This document shows, in pieces, positions 48,901 to 59,928 of a stretch of DNA of 64,000 nt (within the stretch, counting starts at the first letter, position 1; every line of letters begins with the position of its first letter). This DNA comes from Montifringilla adamsi (Eukaryota; Chordata; Aves; Passeriformes; Passeridae), in the NCBI GenBank assembly GCA_017590115.1, contig JAGGNK010006335.1, positions 186,001 to 250,000 of the forward strand. Reading direction: 5' to 3'. The position numbers and the translations under genes are program-made. Below the pieces are notes generated by a model. It ran no database searches, had not been told where the DNA came from, and worked only from the letters and a program-made list of their open reading frames with translations.

Positions 48901-51489
48901 GAGTATCAAAATCTCTCAGCCAATACAGCCTCCTGGATGATGTAAAGGTCTTTCCTGTTTCTCCTGAGGAGAGGCAGGAGGCGCGTCAGCATAATTGCAG
49001 TGTGCTGCAGGCTGCTTGCCTCAGTCAGCTCCGCAGCCAGAGCAGCTTTACAACGCGCACTTACGGGAAGCCATGTAATGACTGCATGTGAAACACCTCA
49101 CCACACCATCACTCTGGTGCCTTCTTGCCACGGAAGCAAGAGACCAGACTGTCTGTGCTCCTGCTGTGCATCAAGAGGTCGCCAGACACGGCTCTTTCCA
49201 AGCACCGCTGCTGTCCAGCCCCACCAGGGATGCCCTTGGCTCCAAGCAGCAGGTCAGTAGCAAGGTCCAGCAGCCACCCAGACAGCCCACTGGCCAACTG
49301 TAAGATCACTGGTGTTTATAACTGGGACTCAGGAACATTCAGATAAGGTGCTAGCATTTTGTGGGGCTTTTTTGTTGAAGCAAACACTTCAAACAAACTT
49401 TCCTATGAGAGTAGAGAACAGGGCGTGGCTGTGAAGGACCGGCTGAGTCCCCTTGAACCAGCCAAGAGTAGACGGTGGGGAAATGATCTGGGACAGTTTC
49501 CCTCCACACTGTTTCTTCACAGAGTCTCTGTCATACCCTGTCACAGCCTATTCCCCAACAGTTTTCCCGTCAAAATCCCTGCTGGGGAAATCAGGACCTA
49601 ACAAGGTAGCATGAAGACTTCATGCTATGCAGCCACTGTGGATCAAGGAATACAAAAAAGTCAGAGGCAGCAAACTGACCTCAAATTATGAGGAGCCTCC
49701 AAGGTCATGCATAACATATAGCTTAAGCTGCCCCAAGGCAACCATCTGTCACTCAAAGCATCACCTTTTTTTCTGGGATATGCCAAAGTTTTCAGTTCTC
49801 TCCCTAAGCCTCCATAGCAGTGAGTGCTTGGGCACCTGAAGCTTACAGTACAGGGACCTGCTCTGTATTCAACTATTCATCCCCAAAACACAGCTCACAC
49901 CACATTTAGGCATCTGGCAGTCCAGACAGCCCACAGGCAAGAGACAACTCCCCCTTGCAGAGGCACCATAAACCTGTTCCAGAGACAGCAGCCTGCCCAG
50001 TGCCAGTCCACCTAGAAAGAGACTCACAGACTTAGGCAACTGAAAATCCACTCATTATCCAGCTACTAACAAATGTAGCGGACACAGAAACGTGAAAATA
50101 TTATCCATTGCTGGCATTTGCAGAGCGGGAAATTTGCTCAGAAGGGACAAACCAGCATACTTGAGAGACAGGCAGTAATTACCCAGGCAGAAAAGAGGAA
50201 TGAGAAAAATACAACATCTGGAGAAACCCTGACCTGCCACCAGGAAATCCACCTGCTGCACAGACACAGCCAGCAGCCAGCTGGATGAATGGGATGGAGG
50301 GGATCAGGGCTGCTGGTCAGGCAGGCACAGCTGCCACACAGTGGTCTCCCTCACCCCTAGACTTACAAAACAGGCACGCTCATGCTTAGGTGCTTTGCCT
50401 CAGAGGAAGAGGGGCCAGGAGGAGCTTAGGGCAGAGTTGGGGTGCAGACAGGAGAATTGTAAACATCACCAGTACCTGGGTCTCACGTTTCCTGTCTAAG
50501 GCAGCACTACTGAGATAACGGGCACTGATTTGTTGCTGCAGAGTAACAGATTGTTTGAATTTGAAATACAGCTCATTGAAGCTATAATAATAGATGTCAT
50601 AATGCTAATTCACCAAATAACAGCAGCACAGACAAAAACACATCCTTTTTTTCAGTCTCTAAGAAGCAGTCAGCTCTCCCTTATTCTGCCTCCCAGTGCT
50701 TTAGAGTTTCCTGAAATGCTCACAACCAAAACATGAACTCCCTCGTGTTTCCATCAGTCACTCCCTATCTCTGATCAAACCAGGAGAGATCAGAGCTCTC
50801 CAAAGAGGGCACAGCCAGAGGAAGAACAAAGGGAACAGCAGGGCTACACAGGCTGCTCCTTTGTTAACCCACTGGGGAGCCTGCACTGGAGAAGCTTAAA
50901 GGCAACCATCAGTCAACCTTCTCCCAAATGTTCCCTGAATCCTCTGCAGAAATCACTTCCCTTGAGCACCCAAGGGGCCAAAAGAGGCTAAGCCTGTCCA
51001 GGTAAATACCCTTTTCCAAGGACTGCAGTACAGTGTCTTCTTAGAAAGTATAAATAAAAAGGGCTGGGGCAGGGTGGCATGGGAATCAGGAACAGACAGG
51101 ATGCTCCAGAGCACGACAAGGAGGGCACCACTCCCTGCAAAGTGAACGATGTGTTCAGACACTGCACATAGCTGGCCTCACCAGGCCATCAGTCTGCACA
51201 GTGCTGTCTGTTACACATCCCTTTGCAACAGCCTGTCTCGGCCTTTGACAGACCTGCGGCATCAAAGCCAGACCCACGGAAGAAGCAGTGCTGCCTGAAA
51301 ATAAGACCCTTCAAGGCGCCAGTTCCCTCTTCAGGGTGAAGTGGAACCAGGGGATCCCGGTGCCAGTCATTGATGCGGCTGTCGTAACGCTCTGTGCAGG
51401 ATGTGACCTACCCTGACATCAAGCACCCGAATTCCCCACTCGCAGCAAAAAAGGCCAAATTTAACTCATCGCACACATAGCCATAGTTA

Positions 51490-52120
51490 CCCAGATGCCC
51501 AGCTGTGTCACCGGCGGCACCGGCCAGCAGGGCGGGCAGGAGGCGCACCCCTCCAGACCAGGCAGCAGGATGGCTGGGGTGGCGAGAAGCCCTGTTGATC
51601 CGCGCACCGCTGCCGGCAGACCCGCGGGTCGGAGGGCTCCCGCCGCGGGCCGGCTGCCAGACCGCCACACCCCGCGCACAAAATCCCGCCGGCAGATCCC
51701 TGCAGGAACAGCCCTGGCGCTACTGCCGAGCGAGAGGATCTTACCCACCGAGGGCAGCACTGGCTGCCCCGACGCGGCCGGCGGGAACGCCCCGCTCCCG
51801 CCGCACGCACGGGGGATGCCCGAGGCCCGCGGCGCCGGGCGGCCAAGGCATCCCCGGGCCGCCGGTGGCCCCGCGGCTGCGGGCGCCGCCGGCCCCTGGG
51901 AGCTCCGGGGAGCCTGCCTGGCGCTGTCAGGTCCGCGGCCGTCCCGGCCCCTGGGCGCAAGCTGCCGTGGCCAGCGAGGGTTTGTGCTGGTGCCGTGGCG
52001 GGGAGAGCCCCGCCGCAACCTCAGCAAGGTGCTCAGGTGCCTCTCCGATAGCCTGGGCTTGGGAGCCATCCCACCCGGGCTGGCGTGCGCCATTCGCCGC
52101 CACCATCGCCGCTGCACGTA
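51490..52120 (-). promoter_or_regulatory. CORO2A: CpG island, candidate CORO2A promoter and first exon
   Basis: This is the only strongly GC-rich, CpG-dense stretch in the window, lying between the CORO2A coding exons and the 3' end of TBC1D2. On the minus strand a good splice donor (GTGG|GTAAGAT, exon end at 51745) follows GC-rich sequence, as expected for a non-coding first exon spliced to the ATG exon at 16254. The long open frames here (228, 208 and 150 codons, both strands) are what GC-rich, stop-poor DNA gives by chance. If the minus frame were transcribed, it would join the ATG exon out of frame, so it would act as an upstream ORF and would not extend CORO2A. Transcription start and strand are inferred. 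Confidence 0.6.
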
Positions 52121-52149
52121 GGTCCCCGACTCTGTGCCCGGAGGCACAT

Positions 52150-55100
52150 GGTGAAAGGTGGTTGCGTGATTCTCCTACGAGATCGACCTGACAGCATCAG
52201 GACGTTGCCGGCACTTGCAGTGAGAGTACCACAGGCCTTGCATTAGCTCAGAGAGCTTCTGGGTTCTCTGTGCCATATCCTCAGTGTGTCCACCAGGTAC
52301 CTCACATCCTGAACACTGCACACACCCCTGCAACAGTTTTAATGTGCCAGCCTTAGCTGGCAGTCTGTGGCTGTCTCAGCAGCCCTTGGCAGATGGAGAG
52401 AGACTGGTCCAAAGCTGCAGGCCCTTTGTTGATAGCATATGGCTTTAGAAAGCTTCTCACAGAGGTCACACTCAGACTTTGGGGTCAGCTGGTACCTTAG
52501 CAGCACTGCAAACCTCCTCAGTGCCCTGAATGAGGAACTTGGTAAGTAGACAGCAGCACCCAAGATCAAATAGCAGAGGAGGTTTCTTTGCCAGGTCACC
52601 ACCTCAGCTAACACCGCTCTGGTCCTGCCTGATTAATCGGAGTCTGAGACTAGATAGCTCATCTACATACCTTAGTCCTGTCACTCACTGGGTAGCAGAG
52701 GCAGCTCTGGGCTGAGCTAGCAGCTGTGACAAGACTGTGAGACTCAGTGTCCTTCACAAGTGAGATGCTGCAGATCAGTGTAAGGGAACAAACGGAAAAG
52801 CATACATGCCCAAATGATTGCATGGATGCTGTTACCAATTATTAACTCCTCAAGGCAAAGTACTGTTTATCAAAAAGCTGTATATCAACCATAGCAGATG
52901 TATACAAAGACAGAAGGCGTAGAGGCCTCTTGAACCCTTAAAAAATGTCTCAAACACTCAACCAAAGCAACAACAGGCAACATAATGGATTGAAATCACT
53001 GGAACAGTAAGAACTGCTGACAGTGCCAAGAGAGAGAGGCAGGAAGTGTGTCCTTAGCTGAAATGTAATTCCATCATGGGGAGATCACAACCACCAACCC
53101 AGTGACCACTTCCTCACTACAGACCCCAATTCTAGTAAAAAAGGAGACTGCATGTGTGATGTCGTCATTAGCACGCCTGTCAGGACACCTCAAGTCCTTT
53201 TGGAGAAGAAAAATTATGCCTGTGAAAGGTCCAGATCCACTGAATTCTTCAAGGGTGTTAAGCAGAATTTCAGAACCAACCAGCAACCACTAAGAGTGAT
53301 CTTCATCCTTTGCTACCAGGTGCCAGCCTGGGACATCCCAGGAGACTGAGGCATTTCAGCAGATACACCAGACAACTGTTGAGAAGAAATACCCATGGAT
53401 GGAACACAGGAAGGAATTCCTGTGGACACAAATTGTGGGTGCTAGTGAAGCAGCTGTCCTGGGCCTGCCATGCGTACAGGAATTGAGATGACTTCTGGTA
53501 GCCCTCAGGATCCTCGCAGTGTGTGCACACATGTTCCCCGTGGAGAAATACAAGACAGGTCAGGTACTGATGCACAGATGATTTCCAGTGCTTCCTTTAA
53601 CACATGTTGTGCTCCAGCCCTGAGTAAGCTGTAGAAGATTGCATGCAGGACTGACAGGGAGACAAAGACATCTTTGTTTAGGGTCTTTGGTGGGAAAGAT
53701 TTCTTCTACCTACAGCTCTGTCCACTGTAGGCATCTGGCTGTGATACTCATGTGCAAGTGCCATTCCTGAGAGCTGTTTTAGGTACTGAAAAAGTGCTCC
53801 CCAGTTTTGCTCCCCAGTCCCCTTTGCAATCTTAAACTGGGTGGCGGCTGGGACTGGGGTGTCCTTGGTGATTGGGGTGAATGCTATCTCTGTTGTGTTC
53901 CCTGAGATGTCTCAACTGGTCATCCCGCAGCAAGAGCCTGGCTGAGCAACTGCTGCAGACAGCCTGTGTCCACAGAAGTGGCTTTTGGGAAAGAGCTCTC
54001 CCGTACACTTCTGCTATGTAAAGGGCCTTCAGCAGCCAACATGTTTGTGCTTTCTATTGACATCCAGCAGCAGAAGCTGGAGCGGCATGTTCTGTAACAC
54101 TCTGCCTTCCCACACCATTAGGTGCTAGAAATCAGGCCAAGAGGCAGGCTGGTATCCCACCCATCTCTTTCTGGCCCATGCAAAATAGTGAGAAGTGGAA
54201 AGGTACCATTCCAGCAGTGTTGGTTGAGAGTTGGAGAGCAGTGCAACAGAACAACACTCCCGTTAGTCATGTGCAGTATCTCAACCTGTGGGAAGCCACT
54301 GGAAGAGCAGAGCTGGCACCTTTTGTGGCTGGTCTGCATTGTAGAAGCTACATCAGCATGGACACATGCATGGTGTCTGTACAGCAATGATGAAGCACTT
54401 CACCCAGCTGGGCACATCTCCCTGGGAGCAAGGTCCTGACTGGCATGGAGCATTTACAGAGGTGGATGAGAAGAGACAGAAGGGAACTAGCTTTCTGCAT
54501 GGGGATATGCCTTGCAACCCTAGGAAAGACATGACCAGTTTGCAGATATGATATCCTCAGGTATATTTAATTCAAGGCTAAGTTATACCAGCAGACAGCC
54601 CAGTACATCTGCACTGAAGGGGAGACACTGCAGCAAACTCTCAACTCTGCTTTATTCCTGCCTGCAGAGGACAAGGGGCCTGACATGTCTCTGGATGCAG
54701 ACACGCAGAGAAGCTGCTAATTAGTTCTGACAAATTAATTAGCTTCATCTTTAACAAAAACTTCACTGGTTCTTATTTTTCTGACTGTAATTATTTCCAG
54801 CCTCATGCAGTTCACTATAACTGTGCCACATGTATGTGGGTGGGTGGCATGGAGGGCACAACACCTACCAGCTTTGGGACTGATTTAAAGCACCACTGCA
54901 ATGGTAGTGTCAAAACTGAAAGCCTTCTCAGAGTTTGTGGCATTGGCATTTTTTCATCAAGGTGCGAGAGCTTTTATGATGTTGAAAAATGTTATTGGAA
55001 GATGTAGCAAAAAATATCAATTGTTTTTAGTTTTGTTTTGGAATTTTTCCTCCCTGGAAAATGATGCCCATAGACAGTACTTTTCTACCAACAAAATGAC

Positions 55101-58100
55101 TTTGTAAAAGAAAAAAATATAGGCATTATTTTCAACATGGAATTGTGATGTTGGGCTGAGTACAATTTTCTTCCCAAATGATAAGGACAGTAGAACAGAA
55201 CAACATTTTACTATTACCAAATAAAGGCAACAATGTAGTCTTGGAGCAGTGGACAAAAAAACTCATGCAAAACACAAACAGGATGCCAGCTTGGCTTTGC
55301 AAGGCTGACAAAGCAGATGTTATGCAAAGCAACCACATTGCAATTACTCAAAATGAGAGTTGAGGAGCAGGCACCTAAAAAGGACACTGGACATTAAAGA
55401 CAAACCCCAAAGAACCATAAAGGGACTTGCAATAAGGGGTGCAACTATGTGGAATAAAGTAATACACGTACATCAAGTAATCAGGGATAGCCAGTGAGTA
55501 TGACATCAGTGTGTATGATTAAAAACTCACAGTTTTGAGCATTTACCCAGTGCTCAGGGCACTCAGTTAGAGGAAGGATTCTCTGAGTGACCAGAACACT
55601 GCAATAAAATGCTGCTTTCTAATACTCAAGCCTGTGTTAGAAAGTTTTTATCTGGACAATTTTGGTATTACAAGGGGGCTTGAAATTTAATTCTGCTTAC
55701 CCTGGATATTGCTCCAAGTCTTCAAGCTTCCAACAGCTTGACACCAGAATGTGCCAGAGGTTCTGTGTTATAAAAATTAAGCTCAAAACCAGATCAGATA
55801 CTGATCCAATAGGTGGAGTCTCAAAAGGCAGACTTTGCACTTTGCAGGAAGCTGTGATTTAATAACAAGGAGAAATAAGGACTTGATCTCAAAGGTAGTG
55901 GACCATGTGACCAAAGCAAACATCTAGTAGAGTACCGTACCTTTCACCCCAAATGTATCATGGTTAGGGATACCTTCTCTTCCACCAATTTACCTGCTGT
56001 ACTGTTTTCCCCTCTGGAGAGCTCCTGAGGTTGAACAGAAAGCACACAGATAATCTCATGATTTAGCATATCTGTGCAGGCCCCATCCTCTCAGTGAACT
56101 TAGGAAAGGGGTTAAATTATCTCACATGGCATTATATTATATCAGCTCCAGCACTGTGGCTCGGTCATGGGAAAGTGGTTTGTCTTCTTGCACTTGGCAT
56201 GTCCCTAAAGAAACCAAAGATAATGTTTTGTAAAGGAGCTCTTAGCACTGGGAGATGGCTGGAGAAGTCCCGGCATTTTCTCAGGCCACAAGTGAGCTCT
56301 TAAATGGGAAGAGAGCAAGCCCAAGGCCTTGTGTCTGGCAGGAGGTTGCCCAGCCTGCAGACTGGAAAAGAAACTCATCACCATGGTATGGCTCCTGCTA
56401 CAGGGTGTTGTTGCTATCCACCCACGGAAAATGCCTTGCCCCATAGCTCTCACCTTCACCCTGGATGAGAAGCTGAAGCTTAAACTAAACATTAACCAGA
56501 AACAACCTCCCCAGTAGTGCCTCTTACCACTCTGGCAGCACGCCACAATACAAGGCTTAGCCGCAGTATATGAAGGTACAGATCCTGCCAGCCCAACGCC
56601 AGCCAGGCCAAAAAGGAGTAAGAAAGGGAAGCTTCACAGCCTCTTCTTGTTGGCAGCTCAGGGACTTACTGAGCCAGCACTGGCTTTACGTGTTTGGCAC
56701 CACACTATCAATTTATCCTCTCAAACCCTATGAACTTTTGGTGGCCACAAGATCGTGCAACAAAGTGAACTTACAAGTTAATGGCACATCATAGGGAGGA
56801 GGGTAGGTGTGGAAATCAAAACCTTCCTTTTTAGGGCTGGAGCTGGTATCTTAAGGTTGAGGTTAATGCAAAGATAGAAAGCTTAATTTTACAAGTAATG
56901 TTATGCATACAGCAGAGCTCAGCAAAGACTGGTTCTGGGTAGAAAGACACCTGTTTTACCACAGGCACCAGGACAGGCAGAAGGTGCTGCTGGGCTGCAT
57001 AACCAGGTCAAACTGTTTCCCAGCCACAGCAGTTGGCAGTGGCAGCACAAATCATTCTTGAGCACTTCATGCAGAGGTAAGCAGGAGGTTCAGAACACCC
57101 GTGGCACTGACTGATAGTCACTGCAGGTCTTGTAGGGAGCTGAGGGATTTGTGTCTGGCCCAACTGCAATTTTGTGACCTGAGTTCAGTGCTTTTCAGTA
57201 CCACTGAAGTTTATGAAGTAGAAGAAAAGTAGTTGAGAGCCCATGAGGACATGTGAGCTTGGTTCCAAGGTGCAGGTCTTGAAGATATTCCTGCATTCAC
57301 CACAGTTTAATAAAGAATGACCACAAGTGACTGGTTATCAATATGACCAGAGAAGATGGTCCTCAGCAAATACATGTGGACAAAACCAAGAGACGCAAAA
57401 GAAGGAAGACACAAAAGAAAAGAAACTTATAACAACCCTCACATGTCCTTCACTTCCAATTTAATTTAAAAACTATTTTCAGAATTCCCCATCAAGATCA
57501 ATACCTTGATCCTTATGTCTACATCAAAAGAGTTTATGTATTACATAGATCAATGTTTATTATATACTGTACACATATGTCAGGCTGTGGTTTAGTCTAA
57601 TAATATATGTTTCAAATGTCTGTATTATTAAACATAAGGGCAAGTCAGGAGGAAAGATTTTTAAGCTGTTACAGAAAGCTCTAGGAAACAAAATTTTAAG
57701 TGAACTTCTAATTTCATAGTATTGATTTAGAAGATAAGGTCTGTAAAAACAGCAAAATTCTGTGTGCACTCGTGAACATAAGAGTATAAATAAGTGAAAT
57801 AAATTAGATTAGCAGTATCATCTGTGAATAAAAACCTTCTGTGTTTTAGACTTCCCTATCTACATGGCATACTTGTAAAATGAGCTCATTTTTTTTGAGA
57901 TGCTGTAGTAGGCTTCCAGTAACATTTTCTTCTCATCCCACACTTTTAATGTGTGCAGCTCTTGGTGACCTTTAGGGGATCTATCCACTCTTCCCAAAAC
58001 TTCACTTCCACTTTGATTACTCCTCTGCTGTGTGCTCTGCTCCATAGCTCTCTCCCATCTCAGTCTTCTATAATGTATTGAAACTGGCTGACTTGTCCAG

Positions 58101-59708
58101 TGAGGCACACCATATGTCTCAGGTGAACAGGCAATGTTTCCCCTAGAGTCTGTCATCTTGGCTACAGTCCACAGGACTGAGAACACTGTGGACTATGAAT
58201 TCCTCCCTTTCCTTCCTCTACAAGCACTCACAACTTGAAGGGTTGGGTTATCAACCCCACCAGATATTTAAAGAAGGCATAAGCCACTTGGGTTCAAGGT
58301 CAGTCTAAAAACAGAGCAGAGCCCCTTTATAGCAGGGTCTGCTGCATGCTGTCAGTGCCAGCACTGCAGGCACACCTGGAGTAATACACCACTCAGCAGA
58401 AAACTGGGGCAGCAGGATCTGGCATCATGTTAAGGAAAAGAAGTTGTATTTATCTAAATACTTGACTCATCCTGGGTCTGTGGAGGGCTGAGCTGCACAG
58501 GCAGGGTATCTAGCCCAGGGGATGGGTGAGCCTGGGAGGCAGGGCAGAAGGCTATCAGACCCCATTCCCTGAGGCAGATAGGGCATCTCTGTGTGCTAGA
58601 CCTGTGCAGGCTTGGTTCAGGGGACATTAATGTTTTTTAATAAAAAATATCAAGTCATCTTTTGTGACCTTGTTCCAGGGGTTTCAGGTTCACTACCAGC
58701 CATATGCTATGGACAAAACACCTCCAATATCATAAACTCCTACAAAAAAGCCCTTGTTCTTCCCATAATGAATGGAAGTCAGAGACAGGGATATCAGTGT
58801 AAAAACCCAGGACAGGAGGACTGTAATTGTGGGGCAGAGAGATGGCCAGGAGTGAGGCTATCAGAAAATCCAGCTGTCCCCAGTAAAAGTCCACATAACA
58901 CTAGGCCCTGCCTGCAGGAAGGTTGGTTTCATGCAGAGATTAGAGTTCCTCCATAGAGCCAACTCACTAGCACAGAGTGATACCAGGGCCTATAAGCTAA
59001 ACACAAGGAGAGAAAGCTCACAACATTTCCCAGCCAAGCAGGAGACACACCTTGTGCTCCCATGAACTTCCTACAGGAACCAAACTGGAGAAGCAACTCT
59101 ACTCTCACAATCTGTTTTCTTGTCCCAGCCTGCATCCCATGGGATGATATCCTCCAGCTTTCAGAGCCTTTGCAGACTGAACACTCATCTGGAGAAAGTG
59201 TCTTGATCAATAACAATTTTAAAAACACTCTCCTGGCAGCTAGACACTGAAGGCGCCCTCTAAGAGAAGTTTTTTTCCCTGACCAGTTCAGAAGCTTTAG
59301 GTAACAAGGGAGTGTTCTTGGTTATTTCTGGAGATTTTACTTGTAGGTAAAGACCTCATTCAAGCCTCCATCACAAAATGTATAAAAGCCCTGCTTGGTC
59401 TTCTGCATCATGTCAGTTCCTGTCATGACACTACAACTGATATTTCTTCTGCACCCTCAGCTGTAATCCTGAACTGCACAGGACAGGATGGGCTAAATGG
59501 GGAGAAATACAGAAGAGGATTAAACTCCTCTGACACCTTTCAATCCATTATAAATCTGACTCCAAATGGTCCCATAACTACAGCCTTGCTTATTGTGGCA
59601 GATGAACTCCTGTGACCACACTTCCCCCTCTGGTCCATTTCTTACTGACAGTTGCTACTGATGACCTTCTGCAATATGGGAGGGAAGTGATGACAAACTC
59701 TCTTTTTG
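52150..59708. other. Intergenic region, including the TBC1D2 3' UTR
   Basis: This lies between the CpG island and the TBC1D2 stop codon. The right part must include the TBC1D2 3' UTR. Minus-strand poly(A) signal candidates are ATTAAA at 58636-58641 (UTR about 1.1 kb) and AATAAA at 57556-57561 (about 2.1 kb); I cannot choose between them. An LTR-like remnant is at 55365-55672. I see no other gene. Confidence 0.6.
55365..55672 (+). mobile_element. Possible ERV LTR remnant
   Basis: The segment contains AATCAGGGATAGCCAGTGAG, GAGTGACCAGAACACTGC, AATAAAATGCTGCTTTCTAA and CCTGTGTTAGAAAGTTTTTA, followed by TTTTGGTATTACA. The order AATAAA, short spacer, TGTGTTAGAAAGTTTTTAT resembles the R-U5 part of an avian LTR. 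The left end and target-site duplication were not found. Confidence 0.4.
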
Positions 59709-59928
59709 TTAGCTCTCTTCTTCTTCTTCTTCTTCTTCTTCTTCTTCACTAACAACCTCCTCCAGGTCCTGAGGTCCCTGCTCTGCTCTCTCTTTCACAT
59801 AGGCTGCCTTGATCTGTTCAAGTTCACACAGCTCTGCCTCCAGCTCTTCTCTGTGCATTGATCGACGGTTCCTCAGCAGTTTCATGGGGAAGGGGTTTAA
59901 GTCATTGAAGGCAATGTTCATCAGCTTC
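59709..59928 (-). CDS. TBC1D2: TBC1D2 last coding exon with poly-Glu C-terminus
   Basis: After one base completing the Arg codon, the exon encodes 72 residues, KLMNIAFNDLNPFPMKLL to the TAA stop. The first part is conserved and a helical REELEAELCELEQIKAAYVK stretch follows. The tail ends in 11 consecutive Glu and a final Ser, encoded by one GAG and ten GAA (59715-59747), that is, a TTC microsatellite on the plus strand. Human TBC1D2 also ends in an acidic tail but, as I recall, without such a pure run. Confidence 0.92.

Larger units (their letters stand above)
16255..51744 (-). other. Putative CORO2A intron 1 (about 35 kb)
   Basis: This is the long region between the ATG exon acceptor and the donor-like site in the CpG island. 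It holds the CR1 copies, solo LTRs, tandem duplication and homopolymer tracts listed separately. Between them (for example 23.1-27.1, 27.5-30.5, 31.2-38.1 and 46.0-51.4 kb) I see no convincing coding exon or RNA gene. It is intronic only if the CpG island is the CORO2A start; otherwise part of it is intergenic. Confidence 0.55.

Noticed and set aside
51461..52191. Overlapping 228-, 228-, 208- and 150-codon open frames on both strands.
   Set aside because: They lie in the CpG island, where GC-rich DNA has few stop codons. They are rich in Ala, Pro, Gly and Arg, show no domain, and the minus frame would not splice in frame to CORO2A.
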